A stretch of 64,000 nt of DNA, taken from assembly GCA_032718475.1 (NCBI GenBank), contig JAUCBJ010006799.1, positions 1 to 64,000 on the forward strand. The letters run 5' to 3'. The notes under the pieces are model-generated. The model was not told the origin of the DNA. It did no database searches and saw only the letters and a program-made list of their open reading frames with translations. Positions 42,201 through 50,245 of the stretch are shown one piece after another. This stretch comes from Nemertoderma westbladi. Its lineage: Eukaryota > Xenacoelomorpha > Nemertodermatida > Nemertodermatidae. Made by a program: the position numbers and the translations under genes. Within the stretch, counting starts at the first letter, position 1. Each line of letters opens with the position of its first letter.

Positions 42201-44486
42201 TTCAGATATAAATTCAGATTCCGAAATCATTCCTTCATCAATCATTAGGGATGTGAGTTTTCCGGAAATATGTTATTTTAAGGAAATTTCCGAAAAGTAT
42301 ACGTCATCCGTAGTTACGACCAGAAGAGCCAAGACAACGAACAACCTCAACACAGGAAATCACTTGCTTCCAGTGTTTACTATATACTTGTGTTTTCTTA
42401 CCCATATTTACTAGAATCAACGCCCCCTTTACTATCAAATGAGCAACTTAAACGCCCCCCTCGAATAAACGCCACCCCAATTGGCAATTTATAAACTTAA
42501 ACGCCCAGGCTCTTATTCGAGTAAATACGGTGTGTTTTCAGATTCAGAATGTGTATAAACTGAAAAAATAGCAGGAGGTAAAATTGTGAAAGATTTAAAA
42601 TTGAAAATGTATTAATTTCCGAAAATTCGTTCAATATAAAACATCTAGTTAATATGGTAATGAAATTGACAAAACGCAACACTTTTTTAAGTTCAAATCG
42701 TAGTATTACTATATTAATAATTAAATATATATGATATATATGATATGAATATAATATAAATATTATATTAATAAATATGTACTATTAAAAGTAAACTTTA
42801 TATAATACATTTATAAAATAGGAAATTTCCGGAAAAATGTCTAGGAAATTTCCTTACATTTCCTGATTCACATTCCTATCTATCATCTTATCAATTTTCC
42901 AATGAAAATCCTCCAAAATTTTTGTTTTAGACAAAAATGTTTGTTTATGTTATTGGTAAAAATTTTACATTTTTATACAATTTTACAAATTTTAAGCTCC
43001 ACGGCATATAAATTCAGATATAGCAAATCTCGATATTTTCCATCGGGATTTTCCATGGGATTCCGATTTTCGGGATCGGAATCCCATACTGGACTGTGTC
43101 CATATGTACGTTGTACAATGGTGAATTTATATATCGCCTTGGCGAATTAACAATAATGTTAATTATAAAATTATTAAGGGAAAGGAGCAGGTTACAGCGG
43201 GTTCCAATAATAATAAGTGCAACACACCTACCTAATTTTTGTCTCCACGTTTAAGGGGTTGGGATGGGGGGGGGGGGGGGGGGGGGTCTCTAATTGCTAG
43301 AGATTTTCACCCCCCTATTTGGGTTGGAAAAATATTAAGAATAACTTTTTACATATATAATTAACACAATTTATGCAATAATTTGTTAAAGTTCAAAGGT
43401 TTTTCTTAGATGGAAACCCAAAATTTCATAATTTGTGTGCAAAGGGTTTATGAAACAACTGTATGACAAGAATTTTGATTAATGTTTTAAAATAATTAAA
43501 AAAAACAATTTTTTTCCACATTTTACCTAAATTTGACAGAAGTGACTACTGACCGGTGTACATGGCTGAGATAACTTCCTTTTGAACTCCCCAATCATCT
43601 CAGCCTAGGTTGAGAACACTCCCCTTTTATCTCAGCCTAAGCTGAGAACACTCCCCAGCCTCGGCTGGAACACGGCTGGGCTCAGCCTAGGCTGAGAATA
43701 TTCCCCAGTTATCTCAGCCTAGGCTGAGAACACTCCCTTAGGCTGAGATGACTCCCCTATTTGAGTTATAATTCATATCCGTACCTGTGTTATTTTCGAA
43801 TATTGCAAAAATAAAACTGTAACCTATGTAATTGAGATATCGTTTATTGTTTTGGTTAGAAAAGCCCGCTACTGTAACCTGGTCCTTTCCATTAATAAGA
43901 TATCTAGGGAGAAATCTGGGGAGTGTTCTCAGCCTAGACTGAGAAGACTGGGGAGTCATATTTGGTGGGGAGATATCTCAGCCTGTTACACATGACCCTC
44001 TAAATGCCGTACCGTATTGAAGCTTTATATATTTGATTTATATTTTACTTGTGTATTATTGACCGGACCCTTATTACCTCAACTTTGTGACCGGACCCTC
44101 TAAATACCGTATTTAAGCTTTATATTTTATTGATATTTTACTTGTGTATTATTGACCGGACCCTCATTACCACAATTAAGTAATATGCATAATCTTGTAA
44201 CATGTGTTAACTTTCGTTTATTGTTTTGGTTCCCCCAACACGCATCTGTAGCCGGCTCCTTTACTAACCTGCTCCTTTAAATGGCATTGGGTCCGGTCAA
44301 TTGAGCAATGGGTCCGATCAGTAGCCTTTGCCAACGTTGACACGTTGTGACATAAATTTAAGATAAAACAAATAAAGTTTTACCCCAACCAGCTAACATT
44401 TTCTTTGGAAACGGTATTTCTATTTGATCAGCTTCTCGTCGATAGTCTTCCTGGTCGATGCCAGTTTTCTCTTTTGACAGCGTCAT
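26944..44486 (-). CDS. ETV6: ETV6/ETV7 (TEL/Yan)-type ETS transcription factor, five coding exons
   Basis: Coding exons are 44,486-44,384, 30,582-30,373, 30,051-29,335, 28,312-28,124 and 27,239-26,944. Every junction is GT-AG, each intron is phase 1, and the total is 1,515 nt (504 residues plus stop). Residues 35-104 form a Pointed/SAM domain with WTRDDVMLWMRWCKNEFSL and FAMNGKGLCLL, closest to the ETV6/ETV7/Yan class, which polymerises and represses transcription. A Ser/Pro/Asn-rich linker holds a SUMO-type site (IKEE). Residues about 410-494 are an ETS domain with IKW, LWG and recognition helix MTYEKLSRALRHYY, whose two Arg contact GGA. The protein should act as a nuclear DNA-binding repressor. 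Intron 1 (13.8 kb) is full of transposons. The exon 1 donor could alternatively be four bases further into the exon-side sequence in another phase-compatible form; upstream untranslated exons are unknown. Confidence 0.88.
27715..27816 (-). repeat. tRNA-like B-box block inside a hairpin
   Basis: CATTATGATAATG (27,715-27,727) and CATTATCATAATG (27,804-27,816) form a perfect 13-bp stem. On the minus strand the loop holds the B box GAGTTCGAGCCCC, an A-box-like TAGTACATTATG about 45 bp upstream, and a T6 run downstream. It is probably a tRNA pseudogene or SINE head. Normal tRNA stems are not formed. Confidence 0.4.
28124..28312 (-). CDS. ETV6: ETV6-like coding exon 4 (linker)
   Basis: Acceptor CACAGACACAG|TACTTTG and donor CAACG|GTGAAAC give 189 nt (63 codons), encoding LCTPQLELVRHPTKRVPDL and then an Asn/Ser-rich stretch. 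Phases on both sides fit. The exon sits between inverted repeats at 27,569-27,645 and 29,035-29,102. Confidence 0.7.
28447..28468. repeat. Poly-G tract (~22 bp)
   Basis: Uninterrupted G run in intron 3 of the ETV6-like gene, one of more than a dozen such G or C runs in the window. Confidence 0.9.
29335..30051 (-). CDS. ETV6: ETV6-like coding exon 3 (linker)
   Basis: Acceptor ATTTTACAG|CCAATGAG and donor CCACTG|GTAGGTG enclose 717 nt of open frame encoding a low-complexity linker rich in Pro, Ser and Asn. It includes NIKEEG and MNSPERH, possible SUMO and proline-directed kinase sites like those regulating TEL/Yan proteins. Its phase matches both neighbours. Confidence 0.8.
30373..30582 (-). 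CDS. ETV6: ETV6-like coding exon 2 (Pointed/SAM domain)
   Basis: Acceptor TTATCAG|GTCATCC and strong donor AAGG|GTAAGTT enclose 210 nt. They encode HPFLWTRDDVMLWMRWCKN and SCGDLLHHILVRIISK, the core Pointed helices. This is the exon that identifies the TEL/Yan class. Confidence 0.9.
30583..31204. other. Intron 1 DNA, no gene recognised
   Basis: AT-rich intronic sequence immediately upstream of the Pointed exon, without recognisable element ends. Confidence 0.5.
31205..31427. repeat. 33-bp minisatellite, ~6.5 copies
   Basis: Nearly identical units of TTGCTGTCGTTCGGAGGGGC plus AAATCTTATACCA. The unit is a multiple of three, so it leaves an 83-codon ORF of an 11-residue repeat that is not a gene. 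Confidence 0.92.
31428..32320. other. Intron 1 DNA, no gene recognised
   Basis: No supported ORF, RNA gene or repeat structure. Confidence 0.45.
32321..33237. mobile_element. Palindrome-array element X, inverted ends CCGGTGT(A/C)ACA
   Basis: The left end CCGGTGTCACAAGGAAAT and right end ATTTTCCTGTTACACCGG are inverted. Both sub-terminal zones (32,340-32,480 and 33,108-33,230) consist of alternating GCCCCCCGGGGC-type and TTTCCTAGGAAA palindromes. The centre carries five copies of a roughly 65-bp unit. There is no ORF and no certain target duplication. Confidence 0.65.
32737..33060 (+). repeat. Five tandem copies of the ~65-bp CTGTAACCTGCTCCTTT unit
   Basis: Each unit has CTGTAACCTGCTCCTTTCC, a variable 20-bp spacer, then GTTTATTGTTTTGGTTAG and AAAATCCCGCCT. 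Single copies lie at about 28,490-28,560, 43,817-43,890, 44,200-44,275 and 48,028-48,092. Confidence 0.88.
33294..33315. repeat. Poly-C tract (~22 bp)
   Basis: C run immediately outside element X, within intron 1. Confidence 0.85.
33316..34070. other. Intron 1 DNA, no gene recognised
   Basis: No supported coding or repeat structure. Confidence 0.45.
34071..34680. repeat. Degraded relative of the piggyBac-like MITE body
   Basis: ATCAGCGCTCCAGAAAACCT (34,421-34,440) and ATTCAGCGCCCCAGAAAACC (near 34,600) correspond to the inverted form of the GGTTTTCTGGAGCGCTGAAT unit in the 22.6-24.0 kb MITE. A CCAAATTTTGGTGCTAGCAC block also resembles it. Termini were not found. Confidence 0.45.
34785..35030. 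repeat. ~21-bp minisatellite (CTGGTACAAAAGTAAGACCCCC)
   Basis: About eleven copies with C runs of variable length. It produces overlapping minus-strand repeat ORFs that are not genes. The last copy merges into the palindrome at 35,016. Confidence 0.9.
35016..36110. repeat. 1.1-kb near-perfect palindrome (foldback element)
   Basis: Left end TGGTACTATGGCATCATATC and right end GATATGATGCCATACTGGTA are inverted, as are the next blocks (CAAAATTCAATATTT, AAGTGGGGTTGCAATATTT). The left arm then holds about 19 tandem AATATTGACACAGTACAGTT units (35,092-35,520), matched by the inverse array at 35,800-36,030. Inner arms with ATTTCCCTCTCCACACA and TGTGTGTGGGTAGAGGGAAT continue to a centre near 35,660. 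No ORF belongs to a gene. Confidence 0.88.
36111..36400. other. Intron 1 DNA, no gene recognised
   Basis: AT-rich, with a TATATA run; possibly includes the 3' untranslated end of the adjacent LINE. Confidence 0.4.
36406..38650 (-). pseudogene. Degenerate LINE (CR1/Jockey-like) ORF2 remnant
   Basis: Read on the minus strand, the order is an endonuclease C-terminal end (IGDVNQPKLNY...LDVAYVT, near 38,600), a connecting region, and RT motifs TSFRPVCVTPLSSRILDRI and FIDYSSAFNTV (37,351-37,563, another frame). Then come VKHLGVWISDNMSWK (36,899-37,180) and the typical C-terminal end RTKLFQNSFAPMAIRYL (36,455-36,646). At least two frameshifts and the loss of the 5' part and of the YADD region make it non-functional. 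FxDxSSAFNT and the C-terminal sequence fit the CR1/Rex/Jockey group; the exact clade is unsure. Confidence 0.8.
38655..39535 (+). pseudogene. Second, decayed copy of the RTE-like LINE
   Basis: The plus strand encodes YLTDLDFADDLGVLSESLEG near 38,730, then blocks at 38,810-39,169 and LRFAGYCFRREDQPVHSLV at 39,227-39,481. These are parallel to the minus-strand copy at 25.6-26.6 kb. Frameshifts, a stop and a small deletion break it. It ends in the same 3' simple repeat (GATAGTAGTAGTA). Its left edge abuts the head of the CR1-like remnant in opposite orientation. Confidence 0.82.
39815..40101. mobile_element. Short hAT-like MITE
   Basis: Perfect 15-bp inverted ends TAGTGTTTAAACGGG and CCCGTTTAAACACTA enclose 287 bp rich in TTTTCGGGATCGGGATCCCG. 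The YAGTG start resembles hAT termini, but no matching 8-bp target duplication is visible. The CGGGATCGG motif recurs at 41,815-41,870 and 43,030-43,085. Confidence 0.65.
40330..41319. mobile_element. Palindrome-array element Z (CACCGGTG units) with TTAA flanks
   Basis: CACGTTAGCTGCGG at the left and its inverse CCGCAGCTAACGTG at the right sit next to TTAA at 40,326-40,329 and 41,320-41,323, offset by two bases at the left. About nine copies of a unit like TTGTGCACCGGTGCTCAA, many almost perfect palindromes, are spread through the body along with a poly-C run at 40,730-40,748. There is no transposase. Confidence 0.65.
41327..42245. other. Intron 1 DNA, no gene recognised
   Basis: AT-rich. 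Contains CGGGATC-rich sequence at 41,815-41,870 related to the hAT-like MITE. The 124-codon ORF at 41,555 shows no recognisable protein feature. Confidence 0.4.
42246..42878. mobile_element. hAT-like MITE, inverted ends TAGGRATGTGA
   Basis: TAGGGATGTGA (42,246-42,256) and TCACATTCCTA (42,868-42,878) are inverted with one mismatch. Both are followed inward by GGAAATTTCC-type sequences. The body is AT-rich and non-coding. The ends resemble hAT-derived MITEs; target duplications were not resolved. Confidence 0.5.
43267..43287. repeat. Poly-G tract (~21 bp)
   Basis: Long G run in intron 1, close to element Y. Confidence 0.9.
43552..43996. mobile_element. Palindrome-array element Y (CTCAGCCTAGGCTGAG units)
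   Basis: The ends GGTGTACATGGCTGAGATA and TATCTCAGCCTGTTACACAT are inverted with small gaps. Between them the perfect 16-bp palindrome CTCAGCCTAGGCTGAG or close variants recur about seven times, separated by AACACTCCCC. The centre carries the CTGTAACCT / TTTATTGTTTTGGTTAG module also found in element X, and the TGTAACAGG ends also resemble X. It is a non-coding foldback element. Confidence 0.62.
43993..44190. repeat. ~102-bp tandem duplication (GACCCTCTAAAT units)
   Basis: The block from GACCCTCTAAATGCCGTA through TTACTTGTGTATTATTGACC repeats from about 44,095. GACCGGACCC occurs several times here and inverted at 44,289-44,298. Confidence 0.75.
44384..44486 (-). CDS. ETV6: ETV6-like coding exon 1
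   Basis: ATG at 44,486 opens 34 codons plus one base, beginning MTLSKEKTGIDQEDYRRE, and ends at the donor GGTTGGG|GTAAAACT. The phase fits the Pointed exon exactly. An upstream out-of-frame ATG gives a 10-codon uORF. No domain lies in this exon, so the call depends on splice phase and orientation; GCTG|GTTGGG is an alternative donor of the same phase. Confidence 0.6.
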
Positions 44487-45607
44487 GTCTGCCTGCAATC
44501 TATCCGTGATAATATAACCGACAGCCGGACATACAGTTCACACAGACACAAAGTAAGGTTCACATTATCGACATTGCTCTAGAAGAAATACGAAAAAAAA
44601 ATTTTGAACGCTAATTATTAGAACTCAAAAAACTCATTTCTATACACGTGTTTAATGTTCCCATAAACACATTAAGATTTGATGACATACACAACTTACA
44701 GCACCAATAATACCGAAATCACTGACAAAGATATATTGACCTAAACTGAACTAGCCATATTAAATAAATAAATACAACAATTCAATGCCCCATAAAAACT
44801 TTGTTATCAAGCCATGATTGAGTTTTAGTTATAGAGAAATAGGGGTGAAAAAATAAAGAGACCGTTGTCAATAAATACTCCCTAACCCTCTAATACTATC
44901 TCGAATATGAAGTTAGATTCAGTTTCACATCACCTAACTAAACACTGAAACTAATAAACATGGATTTCAATAAATTGCATACGATGAAATTATTGAACTG
45001 AACAACGATATTATGAAACAGTTGATTGTTTAACGTGTAACATTTGGGGTAAAAACGATCCCACTGTTGTTAAGTACGAAGAACTAGGTTTATATAATTC
45101 ATAAAAAACCTGAGCCAAAATAAGCGAAAACCGTGCAAAAATTATAGTCAAGGGGGGATAGATTGGTTAGAAACCATAACAACTCGCACCATTAGCTCGC
45201 ACCAACTGCTGAACACCGTGAATAACATAACGCTAATAACCAAATCCAAAAGTAATATATAAAGATTATAAACACGAAAAATAATATTCCTTTGTTACAA
45301 AATGGATGATGATGAATTTTATTAACTTTAGTAAACGAAAATAATTCGCTATATATTGAATATAATATAAAGGCTGGTATATAATTGCTTAAAAAAACGT
45401 TCCCAAGGCATTTGTATATGATTGCTTAAAGTTGCATTATATAAATGGATATATTATTATAAAGCTAATCGAATATATTTCGCGTTCGGCGGGTAGCTAC
45501 AAAGCAGGGTGGGGCCTAATTTTGACTAACGTACAGCTTGCAGCACTTTATATCTAATAATCTTTAGAACTGTATATATTATTCACATTGTTAATAAAAC
45601 TGTTGTG
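44487..45607. other. Intergenic DNA, no gene recognised
   Basis: AT-rich space between ETV6-like exon 1 and the 3' end of the galactosyltransferase gene. It should hold the ETV6-like promoter, any untranslated first exon, and the galactosyltransferase 3' UTR, but no specific motif is convincing. Confidence 0.45.
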
Positions 45608-46822
45608 TTACTTACATATATCGTGATTCATTAAATGGTTCATTTCCCTGTGTATCATGTACAAGTCCCTAGGGTAAACGTTATGCACTGTATAGACATT
45701 CTTATAAACACAATACTTATAGCCGATATATGTGTTGTGGAATCCGGGGACATTAACAACTTCTGCGCCGATCTGCTTCACGCAGAGGCCAATGTAAACG
45801 TCTTCCAGCTTAATCGGTTTAATATCTAAGGAGGTTTTATAAATCTGAGGAATTAAGTTATAGGAAAGCAAGTAACTCGGCCCAAAGCAAAAAGGTGGGA
45901 ATTTAGTGTCGGGATATTCGGCTTCGCTGATATAATACTTACTGCTTAGCATCCGATGGGGCAGCCCAGTGGCCACACACTTACCGGCGTACAAGGTCGG
46001 TTTCTGCCAGTTCTCCAACAGATACAGGATGTTAACGATGTTAACAAACATGTCGTCGTCGACCTTGAGAACGTAACGAGTCCGGGGGCAGTATGAAGAC
46101 GCCCATTTGAAACTCATAATCGTTTTAAGCGATAAGTTCCTATAAACATCGATGAAATCCTCTTGGATGAGGTCGTTGTAGAAGTCGTTCTCGGCTTCTA
46201 CGAAGGTCTGGAGTTCCTCGTCCTCGATGGCCCCGAGGAGGAACACAGTTTGTACGAGATGGCCTCGAACTGACCCGTTACCACCCCAAGTAGAGCGAAT
46301 TGCTTTGCGTCGTTCGAAGTTTGCGTGAACAGTCGGGACCATTATAAGTAAATATATATCCTTGTAGGTATTATCCGCGTCGCGGCAAATATCCTCGTTT
46401 TGTAGGATATAATTAAAGTTATGGGTCCCGGCGCGATGGTCGTTGAGCGATTCCGGATTGCTGTCCGGTGAGTCGCCGTTGTTCGGCGGAAGGTTGATAT
46501 CGAGTTGGGCATCCGGCTGCCTTTTACTGACGCCGGACATCCCGAACAACGGGTTGAGTAGGAGGAAGGAACGTTCCGATCGGGCGCGGTTCCCTTCCAT
46601 AGAGAGTATGGAACGAGTCTGCGGGGAGTCGGATTTGTTCCAGTAGATGATAGTTACGGTGAGTTGGAACGTTACGAACACAAAGACTATAAGTGCGATT
46701 AGACAACGGCGGCGAACGACGCAGCATGAGTTAGCGCGAGTCGATTGCGTGAAGTTTAAAGATATATGAGAAGGTTCTATTTTATAGGAGTATAAATTCG
46801 AATGATTGCTATATATTGCCAT
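45608..46822 (-). CDS. B3GALT: Beta-1,3-galactosyltransferase (GT31), type II Golgi protein
   Basis: An intact 404-codon single-exon ORF; a TAA lies in frame shortly upstream of the ATG. Residues 40-60 form a signal-anchor after a basic RRR, giving a type II Golgi topology with a stem (about 61-150). The catalytic domain shows the GT31 motifs RRKAIRSTWG (171-180), VFLLG (192-196), ENDFYNDLIQEDFIDVYRNL (210-229), the metal-binding KVDDD (252-256), PPFCFGPSYLLS (308-319) and EDVYIGLC (339-346). Sequons include N228-L-S. GT31 enzymes of this type transfer Gal or GlcNAc from the UDP-sugar in beta-1,3 linkage to N- or O-glycans and glycolipids. Family membership is firm; acceptor and paralogue are not. 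Intronless coding is common in B3GALT genes. Confidence 0.93.
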   Translation of the reverse strand: MAIYSNHSNLYSYKIEPSHISLNFTQSTRANSCCVVRRRCLIALIVFVFVTFQLTVTIIYWNKSDSPQTRSILSMEGNRARSERSFLLLNPLFGMSGVSKRQPDAQLDINLPPNNGDSPDSNPESLNDHRAGTHNFNYILQNEDICRDADNTYKDIYLLIMVPTVHANFERRKAIRSTWGGNGSVRGHLVQTVFLLGAIEDEELQTFVEAENDFYNDLIQEDFIDVYRNLSLKTIMSFKWASSYCPRTRYVLKVDDDMFVNIVNILYLLENWQKPTLYAGKCVATGLPHRMLSSKYYISEAEYPDTKFPPFCFGPSYLLSYNLIPQIYKTSLDIKPIKLEDVYIGLCVKQIGAEVVNVPGFHNTYIGYKYCVYKNVYTVHNVYPRDLYMIHREMNHLMNHDICK

Positions 46823-47670
46823 TGAATTAAATTATCACATGATACATTAAACTTGGAACTACAGAACTATGAAGCTGGATCTGGAAGGAGGGAAGACAGG
46901 AAGAAGAACCTTCTAAAAACTAAACTACCGACGGCTGGACGGTACGGATACGGAGTAACCCTGTCTGCCTGTAACCATATAAGACTGTAAGAGTACAGGA
47001 GTAGGCCTATCAGCCTATACCAGATGCCAGACAGCCACATACTGACATATGCATGCTAGGTGCTAGGCCTATTGCTGTACTGGTATTGTTATTACTAAAA
47101 CTGTTGCTAATGTTATTACAGCAGTACAGTGAACTGAACACGGACGTAGAAACCAGAAACGTAGGACGGAGAAACTGAGAAACCTGCTGCCAGGGCTGTA
47201 GGTGGTAGGGGCTGGTACTAACACTAAGCAGCAACCAATCACGTTAATCCTGTTTAACACAACAGACAGAGTCAATGAGAATGGAATATTGCTACAGTGC
47301 TAACATGAAAAAGTTCAGGTTACCTTTATTCCATATCTCAGTACAGCAGTATCTGTATTCACTAGGCCTATTATCACCCTACCCTTGCCAGCTTGCAGCC
47401 TTGCAGCCTTGTCTGTTTCATTAGGCCTATACAAGTTATATCGAAAGGAAAGCAGTCAGGCGTCAGGCAGAACAGTACAGCAGTAGGTACAGCAAATCAA
47501 ATTATTAAGAATTGAAGCAACAGTAATTATAGCCAAAGCCAATACAGGTACATACTGACATAATACTACTACTGTAATAGCAGGTTTTGTTAATTCAATA
47601 CTTTAAGCCTTAAAGTGGCCTTATTCTTTCTCATGGTACATAGTTACATGGGAGCAGTAATGCGACGATT
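46823..47670. other. Upstream of the galactosyltransferase; no gene recognised
   Basis: Probable 5' UTR and promoter region of the minus-strand gene. Repeated TAGGCCTAT words occur. No coding region is supported. Confidence 0.45.
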
Positions 47671-47674
47671 AAAA

Positions 47675-47762
47675 AAGTAGTGGAATGTAATTTATGCGAG
47701 AAGAAGTACACAACCTGACAACAACCTCTGCATTATCGAGACACAAACAAAAAATTGATAAA
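47675..47762 (+). pseudogene. Possible BED zinc-finger remnant (hAT-derived)
   Basis: One frame reads VVECNLCEKKYTT up to a stop, and the next frame continues LTTTSALSRHKQK. The C-x2-C and the S-x-L-x-x-H pattern match a BED finger split by a one-base shift. The match is short, so chance is possible. Confidence 0.35.
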
Positions 47763-48027
47763 GAAGTGAAGATTTTATTTATTCCACATTGGATAAAATT
47801 TGTACATACATGAAGGAGAACCGACAGCGAGACTAAACCATTTCCACGCTGTCCAGCCTGCCAGTGCCAGCACTGTTCTTTTTGCTACTCGCGTGTCGGG
47901 AATGCTACACAGACAACAGACAGACCTTGCTGCATGTAAACCAAATGAATGGATAGGATGTAGCGTTTGCATCCAATGGTGTAAAACACAACCGGCAACC
48001 ACTGCCGACAACAGCAAATATGAAAAT

Positions 48028-48092
48028 GTAACCTGAGTTCGTAACTCTCGTTTATTGTTTTGGTTAGACTAACCTTCCACTGTAACCTCCCA
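48028..48092 (+). repeat. Single copy of the TTTATTGTTTTGGTTAG module
   Basis: TGTAACCT, a spacer, CGTTTATTGTTTTGGTTAGA, then CTGTAACCT: the unit that is tandem in element X. Confidence 0.75.
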
Positions 48093-48209
48093 GCAAAGTC
48101 ATAGCATGATAAGTCGCTGATAAATTGCTACTAATTTCGCCGGCTAATACCCTGCTAATTTCGCCGGATAAAAGCCGGCTTTTTGGTTCCAATGTTCTTA
48201 AAGGTTTCG

Positions 48210-48510
48210 AAGGGTGGATTTCGAAGAGAAATATCCATCGTTTAGTAGACTATTAGCCTTCGATTAGTAGTTTACGAAGCATATTCGAAGGATAATTCGA
48301 AGACAAAAATGCTTCGTTTAGTAGACTATTCGCCTGCGATTAGAAGTTTATTTAGCATTTTTCGAAGGATGATTTCGAAGATAAAAATGCTTCGTTTAGT
48401 AGACTATTAGCCTTCAATTAGAAGTTTACGAAGCATTTTCGAAGGATAATTTCATACATTATTAGAAGCATTTTCGAAGCATAAAAAATACTATTTTTCG
48501 AAGAAAAAAA
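48210..48510. repeat. ~93-bp tandem repeat rich in TTCGAAG
   Basis: About three copies with GCTTCGTTTAGTAGACTATT, then AGAAGTTTACGAAGCATT and TTTCGAAGGATAATTTCGAA. The GAAGCATTTTCGAAG words also appear inverted, so the region can fold. Confidence 0.8.
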
Positions 48511-49144
48511 ATGTAACTGAAACAATCACTGGACCTGCCTGTGGATGCTTTGGTGAAGAGGGAGGGGGTATTAGCCTATACCTACTGTAGTAGCCTACCG
48601 TATCCTACCCTACACCCTACTTCCCTATCCTACAATACGTTATACACTTATTAATGGAAGCGGCTGAGTATATAGAGAAATATATAATCAATATATATTT
48701 GAGGGTATCTATGGAAACTTTAGGTGATAATCGAAAAATTTGAATTTGTTAGTTGAAATTTAAATAATTTCCCATATTGTCAGCCATATTAGATTATTCG
48801 TGTTGATGGATCTATGAAAATTAATTAAATTTAGATGCATTTAATTAATAATTATGCTTCTCTGATGACGAAAATATGCATTATTTGCCTGATAATTTAT
48901 CTTCGTTTTCGAAGACAATTATCAGCCATATATAAAGAATTGATAATATTTTACATAGTAATGGACCAAGCGGCTCGGCTGGTAAGGAAATGACCATATG
49001 CTGCGAATGCTCATCAGATTTACAAATCTGAAATTCCGGTTTCAAATTTCAGTTCCCAGTTACAGTACGAATTTAAATTCCCAGATACGAATTGTTCACA
49101 GTAGTAATAAGTCTTTCTTCTGGAAAGTGAATCTGAACCCTCAG
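48511..49144. other. No gene recognised; AT-rich
   Basis: No ORF or element end seen. Confidence 0.45.
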
Positions 49145-49151
49145 TTACGTT

Positions 49152-49686
49152 CTAGGGCGGGCGTTCATAAAGTATGTCACGCAAATTTTCCCGATTTTTG
49201 ACCACCCCCCCCCCCCCCCACCCCGCTCTGTTTCAAAATGTCACGCAAGCTCGAGCCCCACCTCTCGCCCCTCTGTCTCATTGGTAAATTTGTAATACCC
49301 CCAAACAATACCCCGTCCCCCAAACAAGAAATATTTTATATCAATAATACACAATGTTTGTTATACCAAAATACAATATAAATTCAAGCACTATCTACAT
49401 TTCCCTTCCCCACTGACAAGTGAAGTGGCCATCTATAGGTTTCTATGTCCTCCTCAATTTATCGATTATACTCAATATTATTGAGTGTATTGTTGTCCTT
49501 AAAGTTACCCACTCATCTACACATATGTTTTAAGTCAAAGTCAAGCTAACATTAAAGCCTAGAACATCGCCGTAACCGTCACAAAAGTCCACACCCCCCC
49601 CCCCCCCCCCTGTCACAAAATGTCACGCAAGCTCGACCCCCCCCCCCCCCCCTAGTGCGTGACATACTTTATCGAACACCCCCTAG
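49152..49686. mobile_element. TIR element with 7-bp target duplication TTACGTT
   Basis: It starts CTAGGGCGGGCGTTCAT and ends ATCGAACACCCCCTAG. The sub-terminal AAAGTATGTCACGCA is inverted as TGCGTGACATACTTT. TTACGTT flanks both sides (49,145-49,151 and 49,687-49,693). TGTCACGCAAGCTCGA occurs twice more inside, next to poly-C runs at 49,203, 49,591 and 49,639. It is non-coding at 535 bp. The superfamily is not assigned. Confidence 0.72.
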
Positions 49687-49693
49687 TTACGTT

Positions 49694-50164
49694 TTTACAT
49701 CATGTTCTAGAACATGGTTTATTTATTAAATATAAAAATAGCCTTGCGCCGTGAAAAAACATTCAACATTCGAAAGCCCATATCTCAGCAACTGTATTTT
49801 CTAAATTTAAATTTTTTACATATTTGGAATCGTTGCATGGTCAGCTTTCCATCAGAACCAACAAATTAATATAAGGTTGAATAACTGAGATGGGACTGGT
49901 GATGATATCGCCGCCGGTGAAACTTTTTTCAAACGCTTGTTGCTAAAGAATAAAAAGCAAAAATACAAATTCTGTCTCAGTTACTACGGATGAGGGAGGT
50001 GAAACTACTGTAACTCTGTTTCATATCATGCTATTCATTTAAATTTGTATAAAAGTTAGGGAAGGGGGGGGGGGGGGGGGTGGGGGGGTATCATGTTTTT
50101 GAATTACGACACTAAATTACAACATTAAATTTAAAAGCATTCAATAATTATTTAATTCATTTTC
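49694..50164. other. No gene recognised; contains a poly-G tract
   Basis: AT-rich DNA with a run of about 17 G followed by T and more G near 50,065-50,088. Confidence 0.5.
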
Positions 50165-50167
50165 TTA

Positions 50168-50245
50168 ATCAAAGAGACCTTGGTGTAGTGGTTGCATTGA
50201 ATTCACATCTCTTGGAGGTCGTGGGTTCAGTGTTCAGTCTGAGAT
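50168..50245 (+). repeat. tRNA-like SINE head candidate
   Basis: TTGGTGTAGTGGTTGCA resembles a Pol III A box and GTGGGTTCAGTGTT a weak B box about 45 bp downstream, as in tRNA-derived SINEs. A cloverleaf is not convincing. Confidence 0.3.

Noticed and set aside
43560-43990. Repeated palindromes that might be a CRISPR array or terminators
   Set aside because: Irregular spacing, inverted outer ends and metazoan context point to a foldback element.
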